This document shows, piece by piece, positions 24,247 through 30,259 of a stretch of DNA of 30,259 nt. The position numbers were made by a program, and so were the translations under genes. The notes below the pieces were generated by a model, which did not search any database, was not told where the DNA came from, and was given only the letters and a program-made list of their open reading frames with translations. The stretch is from Bryobacterales bacterium (GTDB lineage Bacteria; Acidobacteriota; Terriglobia; Bryobacterales; Bryobacteraceae). The stretch's first letter is position 1. Each line of letters begins with the position of its first letter. Where the stretch lies: the NCBI GenBank assembly GCA_016789785.1, contig JAEUQE010000094.1, positions 1-30,259 of the forward strand, written 5' to 3'.

Positions 24247-27072
24247 CTACTTCCCCGCCGAAGCGCCCGATGCAACGGACACAGCCACCGTCTCCGCACC
24301 CCGCGCCGGACCGCGACGGTTCCCCCGCCGCTCCTCCCACATCACCAGCAACACGCTCGCAACAAAAATCGACGAATATGTTCCGGCGATGATCCCCACG
24401 AACAGCGCGAATGCAATGCCATTCAGCACCTCGCCGCCGAGAAAATACAGCGCCAGACACGCCAGCAGCGTCGGACCGGCGGTGAGCAGCGTGCGGCTCA
24501 ACGTCTGGTTGATCGAAAGATTCACCAGATCCACCAGCGGCATGCCTCGCACCTTGTGCCGGTTCTCGCGCACGCGGTCGAACACCACGATCTTGTCATT
24601 CATCGAATAGCCGATCAGAGTCAACAGCGCCGCAATGATGTTGAGATTGATCTCGCGTCCCGTCAGCGAAAACAACCCAAGCGTGATCACCACATCGTGA
24701 ACCGTCGCAATCACCGCCGCCGTTCCCGAGACCCATTGGAAACGGTAAGCGATGTAGATCAGCATGCCCGCCAGCGCTCCCAATGTGGCGAACACCGCCT
24801 GTTGCCGCAATTGCTCGCCGGCCTTCGGGCCCACCAACTCCGCCGACCGCAAATTGAAACTCCCGGCTGCGCACTCCTGCTTCACCGCCGCAAGCACACG
24901 CGCATCGCCACCGGTGAACTGCGCCAGTTCCTCCAGGTTGCCGATGATGCCGCTCTTCGTTCCATCGCGATATGCCAGCACGCGGTCCACGAACTGCTTC
25001 ACCTGCTCCTCGCCGAGCACTCCGGCCAAGGGGCCTCGCAGCCGGTTCTCGATATCTGCCCGGCTTGCGTTGTTCAAATCGAGCTTCGCTCCGGTGTTGC
25101 CGTACTTGTCACGAAGAGTCTTGCGCACTGCCTCGCGCTGCTGCTCCAGGCTCGCTTCATCCGCAATGCCCGTGCCAATGATGAACTCTCCATCCTGCGT
25201 TTCCTGTACACTCACCTCGCCCTTCAGTTGCGAGGACAACAACGTGCGCACTTCGTCGATGGGTGGCTTCGGGGCGAAGCGCACATAGATCAGCGTGCCG
25301 CCGCGGAAGTCGAGACCGTACTTCGGCCCGCCCTGCCAGATGAGGCTGCCAATGCTGATGGCGATCGCCATCAACGAAAGGCCCAGCGTCAGTTGCCGCC
25401 AGGAGAGGAAGTTGAACTGAGCGCGTTGTGGGGCACTCCAGTTGCCGATGCTCAAACGGTCGAGCCGCGGGTTGCGCCAAAGCTGAAAATCGAACATCGC
25501 ACGTGACACAAACACCGCCGTGAAGAGATTCGCGATCAGGCCGATGACCAGCGTGACGGCGAATCCTCGCACCGGGCCCGTGCCGAACACGAAGAGAAAC
25601 GCGCTTGCGACCACCGTGGTGACGTGTGTGTCGATGATGGTGACCAGGGCCCGGTCGAAGCCCGCGCTGATCGCCATCGCCACCCCTTTGCCGGCGCGCA
25701 GTTCTTCCTTGATGCGCTCGAAAATGAGCACGTTCGAATCCACCGCCATGCCGATGGAGAGCACCAGACCCGCGATGCCAGGCAGTGTCCACGTCGCGTC
25801 GATATAGCTGAGCGAGGCTACGGTCACAATGGTGTTCAGCAGCAATGCGCTCACCGCGTTCCAACCGGCGCCGCGATAGTAGGCGATCATGGAAGCGATC
25901 ACCAGCAGCAATCCCACCAGTCCCGCGGTCACTCCCCGGCGAATCGAATCCGCGCCGAGCGACGGACCTACCGTCCGGTCTTCAATCACCTTCGCGCTCG
26001 CCGGCAGCGTGCCTGCGCGAAGATTCAGCGCGAGATCGGCGGCGTCCTGTTGCGACGCCATGCCCAGAATGCGCCCCTGATCTTCAATGCGGCCTTCCAC
26101 CACCGGAGCGCTGATCACCACCCGGTCCAACACAATGGCCAGCCGTTTCCCGATGTTGGCTTCCGTGAAGCGGCCAAATCGGCGCGCGGCATCCTGACTC
26201 AGCACGAAGCCCGTATCCCAGCGCCCCGGAGCATCGCCCTGCTGCGCGCGGGCATCGCGTATGTCGCGGCCCACCACCGCCGGCGAACTCGCCACCAGCC
26301 ACCAGCTTTCGCCGCCGTTATCGGTGGATCGCGCCGATCCGCGCAGCAATCGCGTGCCCAGTGGAATCACACCGCCATGATCCGCATAGGCGCTCTCGCG
26401 AGTCGCATACGGCCCACCCTTCACGGCGCTCAGTTCCAGTAGCGCTGTGGTCTGCAACAGATTGCGGACCCGCGAGGGATCGTCCACGCCCGGCAGTTGG
26501 ACCAGCACCTCCGCGTCGCCACCCTGACCGCCACGCAACTGCACACTTGCTTCCGCCACGCCGAGACCGCTGATCTTGCGCTCCATGGTGCTGACAGTGC
26601 GATCCAGTGTGTCACGCCGCAACGCGATGGCCGCCTCCGGCCGCAGGTTCAGACGATAGGACTGTGGCCCATCGCCGGAAAGAATCCACTGCGCGCCGGC
26701 GACATCGGTGGCCACACGCCGCAACTCGCCCGCCTGCTCGTTGGGCACGTTGCGCACCTGGATTTGGATGGTGTTCGCAGTTTCCACCGACGGCGGATCG
26801 TTGCGGTCGATCGCGTCGTAACGGATGTTCTGCTTCGCCAGCGATTCCTTCAGACGCTCGATCAATTGGTCTGCCTCGGCCTTGAATGCGTCCTGCACCT
26901 GAATCTGCATGACGATGTGCGCACCACCCTTCAGATCGAGGCCGAGGCGTATGTTGCGGTTCCAGTTCTGAGTAAGTTCGGCGGCGGATTTCGGGAATCC
27001 GATCACACCAAAGATACAACTCAGGATAACGATCCCGGTAAGGATCCACTTCCAATGTAATGATTTCGGCAT
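24247..27072 (-). CDS. secDF: fused protein-export membrane protein SecDF
   Basis: A 941-aa fusion of SecD and SecF, the proton-driven accessory part of the Sec translocon that pulls preproteins across the membrane. The SecD half has an N-terminal membrane helix, the conserved LGLDLKGGAHIVMQ (43-56), a large periplasmic region (SKIKISGLGVAEASVQ-like text near 170; QDAARRFGRFTEANIGKRLAIVLD near 300), and five membrane helices from about 375 to 540 including SIGMAVDSNVLIFERIKEEL. The SecF half repeats this: a helix near 570, GLDFRGGT near 595, and final helices with IGYSMNDKIVVFDRVREN. ATG 27072 is preferred over the upstream GTG 27090 because AGGGAG lies about 6 nt before it. No yajC is found beside it. 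Confidence 0.95.
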   Translation of the reverse strand: MPKSLHWKWILTGIVILSCIFGVIGFPKSAAELTQNWNRNIRLGLDLKGGAHIVMQIQVQDAFKAEADQLIERLKESLAKQNIRYDAIDRNDPPSVETANTIQIQVRNVPNEQAGELRRVATDVAGAQWILSGDGPQSYRLNLRPEAAIALRRDTLDRTVSTMERKISGLGVAEASVQLRGGQGGDAEVLVQLPGVDDPSRVRNLLQTTALLELSAVKGGPYATRESAYADHGGVIPLGTRLLRGSARSTDNGGESWWLVASSPAVVGRDIRDARAQQGDAPGRWDTGFVLSQDAARRFGRFTEANIGKRLAIVLDRVVISAPVVEGRIEDQGRILGMASQQDAADLALNLRAGTLPASAKVIEDRTVGPSLGADSIRRGVTAGLVGLLLVIASMIAYYRGAGWNAVSALLLNTIVTVASLSYIDATWTLPGIAGLVLSIGMAVDSNVLIFERIKEELRAGKGVAMAISAGFDRALVTIIDTHVTTVVASAFLFVFGTGPVRGFAVTLVIGLIANLFTAVFVSRAMFDFQLWRNPRLDRLSIGNWSAPQRAQFNFLSWRQLTLGLSLMAIAISIGSLIWQGGPKYGLDFRGGTLIYVRFAPKPPIDEVRTLLSSQLKGEVSVQETQDGEFIIGTGIADEASLEQQREAVRKTLRDKYGNTGAKLDLNNASRADIENRLRGPLAGVLGEEQVKQFVDRVLAYRDGTKSGIIGNLEELAQFTGGDARVLAAVKQECAAGSFNLRSAELVGPKAGEQLRQQAVFATLGALAGMLIYIAYRFQWVSGTAAVIATVHDVVITLGLFSLTGREINLNIIAALLTLIGYSMNDKIVVFDRVRENRHKVRGMPLVDLVNLSINQTLSRTLLTAGPTLLACLALYFLGGEVLNGIAFALFVGIIAGTYSSIFVASVLLVMWEERRGNRRGPARGAETVAVSVASGASAGK

Positions 27073-27283
27073 AATTCTCCCTTGGCTCACGTAGTACCGG
27101 GGCGGACCGACCCGCCATCAGGAACACGTGACAATGAATAGCCCGGCGGATTCGGCTTTCCACACGGTCTGCCGTTCGCCGGTCGAGTAAATAAAATGGT
27201 CCGATTCCGCCCTGCCGTGGGACAAGATTCCGCCTTGCGTGCGGGTGGAATCAGCCGGATCTGTAAGTGGAAATAAGGGAGAA
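27073..27283. other. secDF upstream region
   Basis: No gene seen. It contains two copies of a GATTCCGCC element (27203-27211 and 27226-27234); the second can pair, with one G-T wobble, with GGTGGAATC at 27244-27252. The usual yajC neighbour is absent. Confidence 0.4.
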
Positions 27284-27637
27284 CTAAGCGGGCGGCGCTC
27301 GTCCGGAGTGTGGATGGCGGAGGGGCGCCCGGACTGCCCACGCTTCCCGGAACTCCAGCGATGCGCACTCGCATGAGAGTGCGATGCTCACCGCGTCCGA
27401 AAGGCATGCGGGCAGGGGGACGGTCGGCCTTGGATTCGACAGGTCCGCCCGCGCATTGGTCCAAACCGCTGAATTGGAAGGGACTTGCGTGGGTCCGAAA
27501 CCACCGGAACGGCCCGAACTCTGAAGCGTGGCTTCGGCGGCCGGTAACGGCCCCGGAGTGGAAACCGCACCGCCCAACCCGAACAGGCAGAACGCGAGCG
27601 CAGCCTGCCACAAGATTCCGGTACGGGTTGCGTTCAT
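27284..27637 (-). CDS. doubtful small secreted protein (117 aa)
   Basis: The N-terminus MNATRTGILWQAALAFCLFGLGGAVSTPG looks like a signal peptide. The rest is rich in Pro, Ser, Arg and Ala without recognisable folds and could be disordered or non-coding. No good ribosome-binding site precedes ATG 27637, but an extended -10-like element lies 25 bp upstream. A frame on the opposite strand (27310-27666) is also open, as is common in such GC-rich sequence. It would be the first gene before secDF. Confidence 0.35.
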   Translation of the reverse strand: MNATRTGILWQAALAFCLFGLGGAVSTPGPLPAAEATLQSSGRSGGFGPTQVPSNSAVWTNARADLSNPRPTVPLPACLSDAVSIALSCECASLEFREAWAVRAPLRHPHSGRAPPA

Positions 27638-27661
27638 TTGATAAGTGCGCGCGGACTTTCC

Positions 27662-27670
27662 TATGATAGC
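27662..27670 (-). promoter_or_regulatory. candidate extended -10 promoter element
   Basis: On the minus strand TGCTATCAT gives TG-n plus TATCAT (four to five matches to the -10 consensus), upstream of the small secreted frame and secDF. A TTACAC sequence about 20 bp further upstream is a poor -35 candidate. Confidence 0.3.
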
Positions 27671-27989
27671 AGGCTTTCAGTTCTTAGCGTGTAACATAAC
27701 GCTCAAGTCGCGGCTAACCTGCCAACGGAGGCCCCGCGGCTCTGCCCGGGTGGCAGTATCACTTTACATATCCGCCATCCATCGGCACACTCGGCCAACC
27801 CGCCTGATCGTCGAGAGTAGATGGACCTCTGGATGGATGAGTCCCCATCCGTTTGCGGCGTTGCCCAGTCAACGCGGCCGCCAAAAACGCCGCAGCCACG
27901 TTGCAGTGGAACGGGGTGTTAGGCGCACTGCGAGTTGAACGGAGTGGACCCCCAGCATCGCGCATCGTGAAACCCGGCGCGCGAATCGG
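27671..27989. other. gene-free region
   Basis: No convincing gene, tRNA or terminator. Two imperfect direct repeats of 13 bp occur at 27906-27918 and 27934-27946 (11 of 13 identical). The base composition is less regular than in the neighbouring genes. It could be remnant mobile DNA, but nothing proves it. Confidence 0.4.
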
Positions 27990-30131
27990 TCATTGCACCT
28001 TCTGATAAACCTGCACGCCGTGCCGGCCCCGGCTTTCATAAGCCGTGTACACCAACCCGTTGGCATCCACGGCGGCGGTCTTCACTCCATCCATGCGCCA
28101 GGAGCCGACGTATGCGCCGCGCGAATCGAACTTCACCACGGCATTCCCACGATTCCGGTCGCGTGCGGCCAGATAGGTATTTCCTTCGCGATCCGTAGTC
28201 ATGCTGTGGAAGTGGATCCAATCGCGAAAGCCCGCCGGCGCGAACTCGAATTGGAATTTGCCATCGGCCGTGAAGCGCTGCACGGGTCCCCAGTAATTGG
28301 AAACGATCAGGTCGCCATTGGGCAGAATCCCGAGCCCGTGCGCTTCGTGAAACTCGCCGGTGCGTTCTCCCTTGCGGCCGAAGTCGTAAAGCAGCTCGCC
28401 GGTCAGCGGCTGGAACACGCTCACGCGGTTGTTGTCCACATCCACCACGAAGAGCTTGCGGTAGTCGTGCGAAAACTCCAGGCCGTGGGCGCGCACCAGT
28501 TGACCCTTGCCCGATCCGCGTCCTCCCCACATGCGCTCGAATGTACCGTCGGGACGGAAGACCTGGATGCGCGCATTGTTGGCGTCGGAAACGTAGATGC
28601 TTCCGTCGCGGTGCACCCGTGCATCGCGTGGTCCGGCGAATTGTCCTGGCCCGCTCCCCGGCCCGAGGCCGATCTCAGCGAGCCACTTCCCCTCCGGCGT
28701 GAAGCGATGCACGCGGGAGCCAATACTGTCCACCACAATCAGATTGCCCTGATTGTCGAGACACAGCCCGTGGACTTCCTGCAAGGGATGCGGCATGCCG
28801 CCAGGATTGATCCAGCTTCGGATGAGCTTGTACTGTTCTTCGGGCGGCGGCGCCGTGCGCAATGGATCCGGGAAGCTGACCAGGTCCACCTTCACCTTGC
28901 CTTGATCCACGAGCTTTGACACGGTGTAAATGCGCTGATCCGCGCCGATCGCGATGGACTGCGCCCAATTCGGACGGCGGCCATCGTCAAGCACAATGGC
29001 GCCGTGATCGGTATAGCGCGCGGTGGGAATGTGATAAGTGACCAGGCGGATCTCTTCGCCCGCCGGGGTCCCCGTAAGATAGTAGAGCGTGTGGCCATCC
29101 GGTCCAAGAGTAAGACCGAGGTAACCGTAGCGGAACGCGTCGTACATGCCCATCTCGCGGGACTTACTCGATGCAATCCGCTCGCTCAGGTACATCTCTT
29201 TCCCGCTCGAGTTGTAACGGAAGAGCATGCCGCTCCCTCCGTGCACACCGTAGAAGACATTGCCGGGGCGGTAGAACACGGTCTGGCGCCAATTGTAGGC
29301 CATGCTGCCGGGCGCGTTCGGGTCCCATTGTCCGAAGCCGTCGCGCCGCAACGTGACTCCTTCGGCGCGCCGCAACGTGTTCGATTGCGGATCGTAGAAG
29401 AGTAAGTCGCCATCGGCGGTGGAGAAACTGGCGTGGCCGATCAGCGGATCGACGGCGATGGAGCGGCTGACCACGCGGAACTCCGAGCCCGAGCCGCGCT
29501 CGCCTTTGCCCGCAGTGAGTCCATGGTTTTGCAGCTTACGTGTGGCGAGATCGTAAGTGAGAAACAGCCCGCTCGGCCAGGTAAGTCCGTATAACTTACC
29601 ACGGCGCGCGTCCATGCCCATGGTGAGGATGCCTTCGCGATCCGGGGCCAATGCCAGGTCTTCGAACTTGCCGGTGGAGAGGTCATAGGAAAGGAAGTGC
29701 CCGCCGGGATAAGGCTGGTAGCCGGGTGGCGGATCGCCGACGATTTCCTTGCCGCCTTCGTGCCGGTAGTAGCCAAGATGGGTCGCGAAGTACAGCTTGC
29801 CCTGGTGTTCGAAGAACGGGACATGGCTTTTGCCTTGAGGCACAGCTTTGCGGTCTTTTTCGCCCACCGCTTCGGTGAGATCGCCGAGGAACTTCGTCCG
29901 GCCGGCGGCGGGATCAAAGGAGAACATCCGCGAGCCCGTACTGATGCCCTTCGAGCAGAGAACGTAGTAGAGCTTGCCGTCGCTGGCGGCGGTGAGCGCG
30001 TTGTAGTGGTCGTCGCCGGCAGGGAAGCCGGAATCGTGCCAGCGTGCGGGAAGCACGCCGCGCGGGTCGGACTTGGGCTCGGGCTGCGCGGCGGCGGAGA
30101 AGGCAAGAAGGAAGAAGATCACGAGTCGCAT
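27990..30131 (-). CDS. secreted beta-propeller protein with NHL repeats
   Basis: A 713-aa exported protein: MRLVIFFLLAFSAAAQ is a signal peptide. The N-terminal ~400 residues show repeated strands of the type LYYVLCSKG, FSFDPAAGRTKFLGDL, KLYGLTWPSGLFLTYDL, VFYGVHGGSGMLFRY and TLYYLTGTP, fitting a seven-blade propeller. Residues ~440-710 contain clear NHL repeats: EVHGLCLDNQGNLIVVDSIGSRVHRFTPEGKWL, GPRDARVHRDGSIYVSDANNARIQVF, RAHGLEFSHDYRKLFVVDVDNNRVSVF, EAHGLGILPNGDLIVSNYWGPVQRF. Such double propellers occur as binding or lyase-like proteins. No catalytic residues can be assigned here. ATG 30131 begins the signal peptide. A possible promoter lies about 30-60 bp upstream. Confidence 0.9.
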   Translation of the reverse strand: MRLVIFFLLAFSAAAQPEPKSDPRGVLPARWHDSGFPAGDDHYNALTAASDGKLYYVLCSKGISTGSRMFSFDPAAGRTKFLGDLTEAVGEKDRKAVPQGKSHVPFFEHQGKLYFATHLGYYRHEGGKEIVGDPPPGYQPYPGGHFLSYDLSTGKFEDLALAPDREGILTMGMDARRGKLYGLTWPSGLFLTYDLATRKLQNHGLTAGKGERGSGSEFRVVSRSIAVDPLIGHASFSTADGDLLFYDPQSNTLRRAEGVTLRRDGFGQWDPNAPGSMAYNWRQTVFYRPGNVFYGVHGGSGMLFRYNSSGKEMYLSERIASSKSREMGMYDAFRYGYLGLTLGPDGHTLYYLTGTPAGEEIRLVTYHIPTARYTDHGAIVLDDGRRPNWAQSIAIGADQRIYTVSKLVDQGKVKVDLVSFPDPLRTAPPPEEQYKLIRSWINPGGMPHPLQEVHGLCLDNQGNLIVVDSIGSRVHRFTPEGKWLAEIGLGPGSGPGQFAGPRDARVHRDGSIYVSDANNARIQVFRPDGTFERMWGGRGSGKGQLVRAHGLEFSHDYRKLFVVDVDNNRVSVFQPLTGELLYDFGRKGERTGEFHEAHGLGILPNGDLIVSNYWGPVQRFTADGKFQFEFAPAGFRDWIHFHSMTTDREGNTYLAARDRNRGNAVVKFDSRGAYVGSWRMDGVKTAAVDANGLVYTAYESRGRHGVQVYQKVQ

Positions 30132-30159
30132 GACGGTGTTCGAAACGGGGGTCGTGTTG

Positions 30160-30189
30160 AATGTACACCGTTTTGGGCTCTGGAGACAA
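30160..30189 (-). promoter_or_regulatory. candidate promoter for the beta-propeller gene
   Basis: On the minus strand TTGTCT (30189-30184) and TACATT (30165-30160) lie 18 bp apart, each matching four of six consensus positions, and end about 28 bp before the start codon. Confidence 0.3.
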
Positions 30190-30259
30190 ACTCAGTGCTG
30201 CGTGAAGCCTCGTAACGAGTGTGGCGGCTCGGGAGATGGAGGATTTCGCGGGCTCTCCA

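Noticed and set aside
24211..25506. A 431-codon plus-strand open frame opposite secDF
   Set aside because: Its His/Arg-rich composition is typical of antisense translation, and it overlaps an unmistakable SecDF.
27660..27965. Possible integron attC-like or IS-end sequences (GTTAGGC near 27919; TAACATAACGCTCAAG near 27696; TGTAAAGTGATACTGCC on the minus strand near 27760)
   Set aside because: The inverted-repeat arms needed for an attC site do not pair, and the IS-end-like strings face away from each other with no transposase nearby.

Overview
The window looks like a piece of a high-GC Acidobacteriota chromosome, probably of the Bryobacter/Solibacter type. This is inferred from gene content: a 'QKSTGPTSAEGK' family protein, an ECF sigma/zinc anti-sigma/DUF3106 operon, a CadC-like regulator fused to TPRs, a Tat-type sulfatase, several small secreted proteins and a large secreted beta-propeller protein. 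No rRNA, tRNA, CRISPR array or complete mobile element was seen.

Left part (1-3900) is accessory. It starts inside the C-terminal end of an IS21-type istB, behind a perfect 24-bp palindrome. Next come a doubtful small ORF, a 35-codon ORF with a strong Shine-Dalgarno sequence, and a 583-aa unknown protein on the minus strand whose C-terminal part carries an R-x4-H motif like that of HEPN RNases. The STGP-family gene and another possible small ORF follow.

3908-8502 holds a very large GMC oxidoreductase fused to a long tail with an internally duplicated domain. Its 5' end appears to carry a one-base frame change. Its 3' end has been copied in tandem as 118-bp units. A sulfatase (minus) converges on it, and a sigma factor, anti-sigma factor and DUF3106 protein operon runs away from it (plus).

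12.1-17.9 kb: a small secreted protein (minus), then meaB with a succinyl-CoA:carboxylate CoA-transferase (plus, 12 bp apart), which fits methylmalonyl-CoA/propionate metabolism although no mutase is in view. A small secreted protein and a winged-helix/TPR regulator follow.

17.9-21.8 kb is a minus-strand nucleoside salvage operon: thymidine phosphorylase, NupC-type nucleoside transporter, purine nucleoside phosphorylase and cytidine deaminase. Together they take up nucleosides, deaminate cytidine and split nucleosides into bases and (deoxy)ribose-1-phosphate.

21.9-30.1 kb, all minus: three Tad-pilus-type membrane-anchored proteins with overlapping stop/start codons, a fused SecDF translocase subunit followed by hairpins, a doubtful small secreted protein, and a 713-aa secreted NHL/beta-propeller protein. 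A 44-bp dispersed repeat occurs twice, at 8581-8624 and 24010-24053, in opposite orientations and outside the main genes.
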